In this document: in pieces, positions 55,189-64,000 of the stretch
Numbering within the stretch: the first letter of the stretch is position 1
How the letters are laid out: each line of letters starts with the position of its first letter
DNA from: Mucidula mucida
Lineage: Eukaryota; Basidiomycota; Agaricomycetes; Agaricales; Physalacriaceae
NCBI GenBank assembly: GCA_015501055.1
Contig: JADNYV010000078.1
Span: 62,001 to 126,000, forward strand
Direction of reading: 5' to 3'
DNA length: 64,000 bases
Translations under genes and position numbers: made by a program
Notes under the pieces: model-generated
Database searches by the model: none
What the model was told of the DNA's origin: nothing
What the model saw: the letters and a program-made list of their open reading frames with translations, nothing else

Positions 55189-55972
55189 AGCAGAGTCCCC
55201 TTCGACGTGCATTGTCAATGTCCATCGGCCTGCCGGCTCCTCCATAGGTAACACCGGTGGCATCTCGTCGTGTAATCGGCGTCGGGGGTGGGTTCGTAGG
55301 ATTGGCTCTTGATATAGCCGCCTGGGGAGCTTGGGGCCGGGACTGCATGCCAGACCTCTTGCTCGCCGCCCGCCTTCTCCACAGCTGATTGATCTGAATG
55401 ATCTGTGCTTTCCAATCCTTGTACTTCTCTGGCCACCCGTCTCGGCTGCCATAGATCTGGTCAATGATCTTTTCGTTGACATTGGTCTCGAGAAGTCGCA
55501 CGACAAATGCGTCATCCTTCGAATATCCTGCCTGAGTAAGCAGGACCTCAAACTTCTGGAAGAAATCTTGAGCGGTGTCTTGCCCCTGGCGCAACCGCTC
55601 GATCTGGTCTTGCGCGTCTCGCGCGAGGTTGGAATCCACAAATCGCTCCTTCAAGTCTTCCTTAAACTCCGTCCAAGAGACTGTCCATTTCTCTTCTTCC
55701 TTGTTGAAGTTCTGGTCCAAGTAGTTCTGGACCCATGCATCTACATGATCTCCTCGGATATAGGAAAGAACAACATCAATCCTTTCGGAGTCAGATGTGA
55801 GGTTGTTCTTCTTGTCACGGATATATGTGAACATCGATCGCCACCAGCTCTTGTACTTGGACTTGTCCCCGTCATAGTCATAAGGCTTGTTGACAAGGGA
55901 TCGGCCTTTGGTTTTGACATTGGCGTGATGAGCGGGTGTGTGAGGAGCGGTTTTGGGTGCTTCGTTGGACAT
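55189..55972 (-). CDS. Gypsy gag fragment ending at the Harbinger insertion
   Basis: From the start at 55,972: a short polar head; a KPYDYDGDKSKYKSWWRS motif; the capsid core DHVDAWVQNYLDQ, WTEFKEDLKERFVD and QDTAQDFFQKFEVLLTQAGYS; then KYKDWKAQIIQINQLWRRR and a Pro/Arg linker. The frame stops being gypsy right at RRRGLCF, the first Cys of the CCHC zinc knuckle. The other three ligands lie beyond the Harbinger insertion at 52,311. About 260 gag residues remain here. Confidence 0.85.
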
Positions 55973-57136
55973 GATGAATCGGGGTGATAGGATCGGAGAG
56001 TGAAAGGGTAAAAGTGGGGATATGGGAGATGCGGATTTTGATGAAACGGGTGAGGGAATAGAGGTTTGGATGAATAAGGAGGAGTCGCCTAGATCTGAAA
56101 TAGAATCCAGGACTTGGTAGGGTGGGGAACGATAGTGTATATCGTAAGGTAAGTAAAGTAGGTAGGTATTGTAACTGTCTACGCTATTTTACCGACGTAT
56201 TTACGGAGCCTAAGAGCTCGTCACAAGTTCACAATTGCCCAGCCGACGCCCCTCTGGTGTGAGGTAAGCCGAAGTTTTCCTGAGAACGGGGGTTGACCCG
56301 TAAACAGCGCCCACTGAAGTGCAACTGCCAAAAGTTTGTTCTCGTGAGAGCGGCTACTTTCAGCACCCGAGGCAGTTATCTCTAACTGTTAGCCGGCGCT
56401 ACTGGGACCAATACACACGTATGCGGACGTGCGCTGGAATTAGGAATCTGTTGATCTGTAAACAGGAAAGGGGATGTGGAAATGTGCGATGATCAAACAG
56501 CGAAGTGCTGATCGACGATCAGGGATGTGTGGTAGGTGGTAGAAAGTAGTTCTGATCTTCTGTTAGCAACTGACTAAGCCACGAGACTCAACCAGGTACC
56601 ACAGCAAGAACTTAAGGAAGAAAGTGTTTGCGTTCGTAGAACTAGGCTAGGCCAGGTGTATAAACGAGATCGGAACTAAAGTATAATGATGCTACACTAC
56701 TGCTTATTTATATACTAGTAAGTCTGTGTTTGGGACTCCTTGTCCATACGTGTTTCCACTAGGGATGCTCCACCCTTGACCCAGTGTTGTATGCTACTAG
56801 TCCGTGAAACTATTAAATACGAGTGGTAACTGCATATAAGTAATAATACTGAAACGACCATGTGTGCTACAAGTGTCGGTGGTGTGTATTCAATAGGGAG
56901 TCCATGAGGTATCGGCATGTATGATGTCATTCATGTGTTAGGTGTGTGTCCGACATGAGTACGGCTTCGGTAATGAAAAGGGGTATGATTGGTGACAAAA
57001 CAGATGATGAAACGGTCCGTTGGTTGATAAGACAAGGCCCCCGATAAGATATGATAAGATGTGAAAATGTGAAAATATGGTGATTCATAACATATAAATT
57101 CTTTACTAGCAAATAAGAACCATTATTTAGGATCAT
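55973..57136. other. Gypsy 5' leader and possible LTR
   Basis: No gene. On the minus strand this precedes gag and should hold the leader, primer-binding site and 5' LTR. A block from 56,172 (TGTAACTGTCT) to 57,137 (CATGTCTAACA) has TG and CA ends. I do not see a convincing tRNA-type primer site. Confidence 0.35.
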
Positions 57137-57299
57137 GTCTAACACACCCAGGACTTTTTTGTCCTTTGAAAGACATTCCCTAATCTGTCGTCACAGATCT
57201 AAATTTCCTACTAATATTATTGCGCTTGGCGCACTGCTTGTATTTAGAAGAACTGCGAGTCTAATAGCACACAATTAGAGTTATCATCTTTGACCCCCT

Positions 57300-58131
57300 C
57301 TTTATGGTTTGGTTGCCAAGAAAGTGAGTTGCTGTGGTTTGAAGTCCCTAGGCAATGAGTGAGTTCAAAGTTAAAATATGTAAGGAATAAACCCATTGGG
57401 CTTAATGATAACTCAGCTTCTAGGATTGTGTAAAGTATTTCAGGTTTTTATGGTTAGTGAGAATCTTAATCTTGTGCTTAGCCCCTTCAAGATAGTGTTG
57501 CCAGTCCTTTAGTATCCAAATAATACAAGAAGTTCCTTGTTTCTTGTTGTGGATATTGTAGTTGCATTGTGTGTTGTTAAAAGACTTTGATCAGGGCTTG
57601 GAAGGCCGCTTGCGTCTCGTTAGACTAAATTCACTCTTGATTCTTCTTGATGAGATTCAACAGAGAACAAGCAATCTTAGAGAAGTCTTTGATAAATTAA
57701 CAATAGAAGTTTTTAAAACCCAAGAATGATTGCACGTTCTTGACATGTCTAGAGGTTGGCCATTTTATGATGCCTCTACCTTAATTGGGTTCATTTGCAA
57801 GGTGTTGTGAGAGATGATTAATTCCAGGAACTTGATGGACTCAGCTTCAAAGACACATTTTTCCAGCTTGACGTACAAATTGTTATCTCAGAGGTGTCAC
57901 AGAACTTTACAACTAGTCATTGATGCTCCTTCAGTGTCTTGGTAAAGATGAGGATATCATCCATATAGTTAACCACCTTGCCTGAGTTGATGAATCCTTG
58001 AACAGCATGTTCATCATAGCTTAGAACATGGTAGGAAAGTTCATAAGCCCAAAGAACATTACCGTTGGCTTAGAAATCCAAGGTTGCCATAACATTTTTT
58101 AAATAATTCATTGCCTCTTCCTAATCCTCGA
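57300..58131 (-). pseudogene. Decayed gypsy reverse transcriptase
   Basis: Reading down from 58,131: a PTVMFFGLMN-like motif, then GFINSGKVVNYMDDILIFTKTLKEHQ with the YMDD site at about 57,955. Later blocks are a WPTxRxVKNVQSFLG-like piece (about 57,740) and KDFSKIACSLLNLIKKNQE (about 57,680), typical of the RT-RNase H connection. Stops and frame changes are frequent. It is an older copy, unlike the gypsy at 49.7-57.1 kb. Confidence 0.7.
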
Positions 58132-59077
58132 TGTAAACACGGATTCCGAGGGTAGGGAGCGTTTTCAGAGGCCTCTGCACACTCTACACCCCTCCTTACC
58201 CCTTTACCCAACTTCCTACTCAAGGGAGTTCAATGAGACAGCTTAAATCAAGTCAAACACTCATTTCACTCTAAAGCTGTATCATGTTCGCTCTCTGCTG
58301 CTCCTACTGCAGCCAGCCCACTCTCTGGGCTCTTCCTGGACTTACCCAGCCTGTGTCTGGTGTTGTAGTAACAACAGAGGCCACTCACAGGGCGCCCTGG
58401 CAGGTTTAAGCAAGAACTCACACACTCTGCCTCTTTGTCTCTTACCATCATCATCTCACAGAGACAAGCAGTTTGTGATTCCTCCAGTCCTCTTGCTCAG
58501 GACTGATGCCATACACCTCTAGAGCACTGTCTGAAGCCGCCTACCCAGCCCAAAACCAGTCCAGACAGGTCCAAAGTGCCCATTTTGAGGGAATTCGCAC
58601 TTTTGCTCTCCCAGGCAAGCACCACTCGCTCTACTCGGTCCTCCTGCTCAGGACTGATGTACTGGCACCCTAGAACCCTATTGGAAGTGTCCGCTCCGGC
58701 CCCAGAGCGCTAGCGCTCCCGCTGCTCTCCCTGCTTCCAGTATGTGCCAATGTCTCACATCCAGCTCTTCAGAGCTGATGCCCATTTTGTGCCCAGATAC
58801 CCATTCCTTTCCAAAGGACTCCTTCTCAAGGACATTCTGTGGGCTATCTGGTCACAGGTGCGCTCTCTGCACCCTCTCACTCCCCTCCAGCTAATCTGTG
58901 TTATCTGGTCACAGTTAGCTCCGCATTTTTGCGTCCCCTCCCACCTCTCCCTCAGTAGATACATCTTCATGTATTAAGTATGTACACTTCATGTACAGGC
59001 ACTTTACGATACGCTGAATTGATGGGGCCCTCGGGGTCCAGTTTTGACCTAACCTTGTGTGATCTAACAAGCATAGG
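58132..59077 (+). mobile_element. Solo A-B unit of the Ngaro family
   Basis: 946 bases: A repeat, the 60-base linker and B repeat, no coding region. It is nearly identical to the A2-B2 end of the Ngaro-like element at 48,763-49,708. It is flanked by CTCGA on the left and TCTCC on the right, so no target duplication. It lies between gag-like and RT-like parts of an old gypsy relic. Confidence 0.78.
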
Positions 59078-59079
59078 TC

Positions 59080-59640
59080 TCCTGTTAACAACTTTATTTG
59101 ATTAATCGTGTCATTGATGTGCTTGATGGCACTTCAACTGGGGCAGAGGTATTTAATGGAACCAACAAGGTACTAGTGTTGATGTTTATATTAGTGCTAC
59201 AAACAGAGCAGCTGGAAGCTGGGGCATAGAAGGGGATCTGTATCTGAGTGTGTTGCAGAGGAGGTCAACATCCATTTAGAGGGCAATTGGTTGCTATGTG
59301 CCTTAGTTGACAGCATATAAAGCAACCATCAATGTCATGCAAGTACGCTCTATTAGCATCTGTTTGAGCGACGTTGAGCATTAACGTCTATTGAGACTCT
59401 CATGTTCTGGGCAGAAGCGGGGTTAGAACAAAAGGCCAGAGTGTAGCTAAAGTGGGATACAGGTTGCTTCTTAGCTTTCTCTGCCTTCAACAAGGTATGC
59501 AAGTTCTGACCGCCCTCTCCTTTCACTTCTTGAAAGTGATAGATTGAGAGAACTGATTGATAATGAATTCCTTGCAGTTTTTATGAATGCCCTGCTTGAA
59601 GAAATATGTCATGAATTGCCTCTATTCTGTTGCCCCCACC
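59080..59640 (-). pseudogene. Decayed gypsy gag with zinc knuckle
   Basis: A minus-strand CCHC knuckle is visible near 59,290-59,340 (C-x2-C-x4-H-x4-C with CFICC at its start). Further down, near the border with the solo unit, is a helical AIKHINDTINQIKLL piece. The rest is broken by stops. It is probably the upstream half of the same relic as 57,300-58,131, with the protease lost. Confidence 0.5.
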
Positions 59641-60855
59641 CCAGTCCATTTCGTTATTGTGTTATGAATTGCCTAAGTAATGTTAAAAAACTTTATTAGA
59701 CAAGCAATAGGCTGTTAACGGCTACAATGGACAGATATCACAGGTTTTCTAGAATCCTTGAGTGTGTTGACTTGTTTCCTTTCCCAAAACTCCCCTACAC
59801 TTTACCAATGTACTGGCATTCAATATACTGGCATCCAAGTGCCCTCAACACAGCTGAAAAACTGTCCCAAGCGTCCTTAACATGGCATGCAAACTATTCT
59901 TGAATGACCTTGACATGCCAGTAAAAACTGTTCTTGTACCCCCCAAGCATATCGCTCATCTGCCCTAGTCACGGCCCGCAAACTGACCTTTTGTTGACGT
60001 CAATTCCTATTTTTATCAACATTCTTTTTTTTATTGCTGTCATTATTTACCACTGATGCACTTATTCAGACCATAATCGTCCTATTCCAAATACTATTTG
60101 TTGACACCAAATGCTTAGGATTCATTTAATTGCAAGGAGAGTTGTTAATTCAAGGGAATGCAGTTTTCTTTTTCTTTTCTTTTATTGGTTTATTGGTTTT
60201 TTTACTTGATCCTTCACTTAAGGGAATGTGACAAATATTGACAAGCTGTCGGATTTTTGGCCCAGCTCACATAACCCGTAGCTTACGCATCTGTAGTACC
60301 GTTGTTTACTCTTGCCGTTTACTATTATATACAGTAGTATAGTTTATGTAGTCTAAATGTCTTTATGTTCACTTGACCTTTGGCTCTCTTTTTTAATCTC
60401 ACTCTGTCAATATATGTGCTGTTCTAACTGGTAGCTCCTTCCTTGTCATTTAATATTTATTTTATGCCATTATATTGTATTATACCAAGGTTTTCTGAAG
60501 CATTAACAATATCGACACAAATGTTCTAGATTCTGTGGCAGGCAAAGGCAGTTCTAACATGCATATATGCACTTTTCTAGTATTATCCCATCTTTCTCAT
60601 TGGATATCCAACTCATTCATTTCAGGTATTTTATCACATATCATGTTGCACAAAGCACTACACATTGAGCGCTAGCACAATAGATTACACAATAATAGTG
60701 AATATGTCAGATAGCGAAAAAGATGTTGCAATGTGTGTAAAGGGTGAGCATGCACAGTGAGTAGGCAGAAGGCATATACTGGTGCATAGTGGGCGTGAAG
60801 ATGATATATCTGCAAGGTGATATGTGGTGGTTGGCGGACTTACTGGTATCATAAT
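59641..60855. other. AT-rich, gene-free DNA
   Basis: Low complexity and T-rich in places (around 60,160-60,200). No gene, domain or long repeat seen. Confidence 0.6.
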
Positions 60856-61263
60856 AAAGCATGCTATAAGTTCCCGCAGGCAGCCTGCAGATAATTTGCT
60901 ACTTGCAACTTGCAATCCAGGTCTGCGCAACTTATAAGTTTGGGTTAGAATATCTGGCAGGTACTTACACAGGTCTTGTTAAGTAGATAATATATAATAA
61001 TATATATATAAACTTGTTTATAAATGTTAGTATAAACTAACAAAGCTAAAAGACATTATATAAATGCTATTTGCATAAGTTTTAGCCCAATATGAGTGAG
61101 ATATACCTCCAACTAGTCAAAGATTTGCAAACTTGCAAGTACTCATAAGTTTTAAATGTGTAAGTTGTAAATTTGCAATAAGTCGCAAGTCTGGCTTTGA
61201 GATATGCAAACTTGCGCAAACTTAATCTGTCAGACCCAGGTTTAGACTTGTGGCATGCTTTAT
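60856..61263. mobile_element. MITE with 8-bp target duplication (hAT-like)
   Basis: A 408-base element starting AAAGCATGC and ending GCATGCTTTAT. The flanks carry ATCATAAT on both sides (60,848-60,855 and 61,264-61,271). The inverted similarity extends, with mismatches, about 55 bases inward (CTG..CAGAT.A..TTTGC). The interior repeats short TTGCAAGT/ACTTGCAA phrases in both directions. An 8-bp duplication suggests hAT or a related superfamily. Non-coding. Confidence 0.65.
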
Positions 61264-62141
61264 ATCATAATGATTTGTATTCACACTAACAATATAATTC
61301 TGTAATAAGACAAAATCACTATAGAAATTAATAAAAACTATATTTAGGTTAATAACCCATGTAGTATGTAATAACAAAGAGATACAGATAAAAATAAAGG
61401 TCTATTTACTGAAAATCAACCTTTGAAGGCAAAGTACTTTAGAAACCTTAACAAGTCAGCAAATTTTATAAATATATTTGTAGTATATAGTAATGAACTG
61501 CTTGAATAATTTTAAGTTTTAAAGTCATTTTGAGCAGTTTTACATCAATAGTATATAAAATGTTTTATATTTAGAAAGTAAAATATTGAGTTTTCTATAG
61601 TTAAATTTAATGGAATTAAAATTAAACAATAATTTATTATAAATTAAATTATAAAGGGTGATTTAGTCTGTTTTCAGCTGTATTTTATTGACTAGTTATA
61701 TAATGTGACCTTTACAAATACCGACCTAAACACTATTTAATGTAGGATTAAGTGCTTTACAAATTATATACTCATATCTAAGTCTGAGAACTGCTGCACA
61801 ACTCATAATTTTCTATATATAATTATTTTTAAGAAATACTTAGTTGCAACTGATCTTAATTGGTCCTATGTGATTAAAAATTATCTCAAATAGACCCAAA
61901 ACCGGCAATTATTAATTGATTTATCTCAAATTTAAGCGACAGTTTAACTTGATTAATGGTTTTTTGCAATTGTAGCATCTAAACTTTGAAACTTCCCTTA
62001 AGTCAACTTTAGTATCATCTATCCAAATGTATTCATACACAATAAGTATTTTTAGGTAATGGCATGAGACACTCAGCCACCCATAATGCAAACTAAGGAT
62101 AACTAATGACAAAAGGAGTTTTGATAAGGGAGGAGGAGGTG
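61264..62141. other. Very AT-rich, CpG-poor gene-free DNA
   Basis: Dominated by TTTATA/AATTAT strings with very few CG dinucleotides. A 63-codon minus-strand frame at 61,921-62,112 has no support. Confidence 0.6.
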
Positions 62142-63061
62142 CCTATGCTTGTTAGATCACACAAGGTTAGGTCAAAACTGGACCCCGAGGGCCCCATCAA
62201 TTCAGCGTATCGTAAAGTGCCTGTACATGAAGTGTACATACTTAATACATGAAGATGTATCTACTGAGGGAGAGGTGGGAGGGGACGCAAAAATGCGGAG
62301 CTAACTGTGACCAGATAACACAGGTTAGCTGGAGGGGAGTGAGAGGGTTCAGAGAGCGCACCTGTGACCAGATAGCCCACAGAATGTCCTTGAGAAGGAG
62401 TCCTTTGGAAAGGAATGGGTATCTGGGCACAAAATGGGCATCAGCTCTGAAGAGCTGGATGTGAGACATTGGCACATACTGGAAGCAGGGAGAGCAGCGG
62501 GAGCGCTAGCGCTCTGGGGCCGGAGCGGACACTTCCAATAGGGTTCTAGGGTGCCAGTACATCAGTCCTGAGCAGGAGGACCGAGTAGAGCGAGTGGTGC
62601 TTGCCTGGGAGAGCAAAAGTGCGAATTCCCTCAAAATGGGCACTTTGGACCTGTCTGGACTGGTTTTAGGCTGGGTAGGCGGCTTCAGACAGTGCTCTAG
62701 AGGTGTATGGCATCAGTCCTGAGCAAGAGGACTGGAGGAATCACAAACTGCTTGTCTCTGTGAGATGATGATGGTAAGAGACACAGAGGCAGAGTGTGTG
62801 AACTCTTGCCTAAACCTCCCAGGGCGCCCTGTGAGTGGCCTCTGTTGTTACTACAACACCAGCATAGGCTGGGTAAGTCCAGGAATGGCTGCAGTAAGAG
62901 CAGCAGAGAGCGAACATAATCCAGCTTTGGAGTGAAATAAGTGTTTGAGCTGTCTCATTGAACTTCCGAAAGTAGGAAGTTGGGTAAAGGGGTAAGGAGG
63001 GGTGTGAAGTGTGCAGAGGCCTCTGAAAATGCTCCCTACCCTCAGAATCCGTGTTTCCATT
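62142..63061 (-). mobile_element. Older solo A-B unit of the Ngaro family, inverted
   Basis: About 920 bases, opposite in orientation to the other units. It ends with B at 62,142 (CCTATGCTTGTTAG on the plus strand) and begins near 63,061 with TGGAAACACGG in place of TGTAAACGCGG. It is missing two short stretches near its start (about ten bases after GAGACAGCT, and a CTCTGGGCTCTT region) and has more substitutions, so it is older than the other copies. Confidence 0.78.
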
Positions 63062-64000
63062 GATTGCAGATAAGAAATGTTCTTATATATATTGTTACTC
63101 GTAATATAAGTAGGCAGAAACCTTGCTACACTCTATGTTTAGGTCTATTTTATTCATAAATAAGAAAGAGAATGATGTTACTGCAATAATGCATCTTAAG
63201 CAGGGTCTTAAACCACCTTTTAAAACCTTCTAATAATCATTAAAAGAAATTTTTAGATTTTATCTGATTATAGAATCTGCATAATTTGTAGTGTCCATTT
63301 ATGTTTGTCCAACATTTATTGAGGTGCTATATCACTATTAAAGCAAAAGCTCCTCCTTATTAATCTTGACATTAGCAAAAAGAAGTATGGCAATATTATA
63401 AAAAATCAAATTTTATGTAGTGTGCGCAATGGTTATTAATATTAATGAGCACCATTATTTTAGGCCATGTAAATGTGGTTAGTAAGGATAACATAAAAAG
63501 GTAATTAAAATTGTAAAATCTAATCATGCAGCAGTATAGGGTTAGTGCTGATCTACATTTAGTGCTGCTACAAGTTAAGCTCAGCCCAGACCCTGAACTT
63601 AATATTACTTGTTATAGTAATCAAGCAAGTTTATTAATTTGCTTATTAGCTAAATCATAATGGTGCTTTGATCTTTATTCACTGTCTACTGAATATGTTT
63701 TTTAGCATATATTGTTGTTCTAGCTATACATTAGGGAAAGCTAAAATCCTACATAAACTGGGACCTGAATATGTACTATATATAGTAAAGGTTGTGTCTA
63801 CATAAACACACATAGCCTATGTCTAGGAAGCTCTCTGTATACCTATATATATTGCTCACCTATAAACAGTGTACATATATGTACTATATGGGCTGGTAAA
63901 GTCTACCTTACATTGGTAGCTGCCACGGTTAAAATTTAAAAAATAAGCAATAGAATTTATATGTACTAGTTGAGGCATGTTGTGGTGTATTGATTGTTTA
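63062..64000. other. AT-rich, gene-free DNA at the window end
   Basis: No gene or recognisable element. CpG is rare and TATATA/AATTAT strings are common, as in 61.3-62.1 kb. Confidence 0.6.

Larger units (their letters stand above)
49709..57137 (-). mobile_element. Ty3/gypsy retrotransposon, nested and interrupted
   Basis: A minus-strand gypsy element reads gag (55,972 down to 55,189), the rest of the gag zinc knuckle and protease (52,311-51,592), and reverse transcriptase (50,743-49,709). A PIF/Harbinger element (52,315-55,185) and an A unit of the Ngaro family (about 50,744-51,591) are inserted. The Ngaro-like element cuts off RNase H, integrase and the 3' LTR. A possible 5' LTR is the TG...CA block about 56,172-57,137 (AACAC-rich outer end), but with no second LTR to compare this is tentative. 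Leader sequence lies at 55,973-56,170. Confidence 0.7.

Overview
The window reads as nuclear DNA of a filamentous mushroom-type basidiomycete (Agaricomycetes). Protein-coding genes are dense, on both strands, and broken by many 45-60 base GT-AG introns. The gene set is typical fungal cell biology: class IV chitin synthase, KRE6/SKN1, NIC96, PCNA and MFAP1. Several predicted proteins and the mobile elements belong to families I know mainly from Agaricomycetes. I see no rRNA, tRNA or CRISPR features.

Bases 1 to about 38,520 are a gene-rich arm. In order it holds: an unrecognised agaric-type protein (+); a frame-broken zinc-type dehydrogenase (+); mitochondrial processing peptidase beta (-); splicing factor MFAP1 (-); nucleoporin NIC96 (+); a MARVEL-like tetraspan membrane protein (-); an auxilin/SWA2-like clathrin-uncoating co-chaperone (-); a two-RRM Hrp1/Musashi-like RNA-binding protein (+); a KRE6/SKN1 GH16 protein for beta-1,6-glucan (-); a secreted or surface protein with a hydrophobic tail (+); PCNA carrying a long charged insert (-), divergent from a small coiled protein (+); a DHA1-type MFS transporter (+); a small Cys-rich secreted protein with its own TATA box (+); a class IV chitin synthase (+); and a VHS-GAT trafficking protein (+). 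Cell-wall synthesis (chitin synthase, KRE6/SKN1) and membrane traffic (auxilin, VHS-GAT, MARVEL) recur, but there is no sign of an operon-like or biosynthetic cluster.

From about 38.6 kb to the end the window is a transposon island. It starts with a TA-flanked MITE and a small foldback. A decayed copy of a multicopy agaric protein family follows (about 39.5-42.6 kb). The centrepiece is a nearly intact tyrosine-recombinase retrotransposon of Ngaro type at 43,143-49,708. It has gag, RT-RNase H and YR frames inside split direct repeats (A1-ORFs-B1-A2-B2). Three further A or A-B units lie at 50.7, 58.1 and 62.1 kb. Next comes a Ty3/gypsy element on the minus strand, split by one A unit and by a two-gene PIF/Harbinger transposon that landed inside the gag zinc knuckle (TAA duplication). 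After it lie an older gypsy relic split by a solo A-B unit, an 8-bp-TSD MITE, and AT-rich, CpG-poor DNA.

A data-quality point affects many models. At least a dozen conserved exons change frame in a way repaired by one missing base, often in a homopolymer. I read this as a consensus-error signature and not as mass pseudogenisation.
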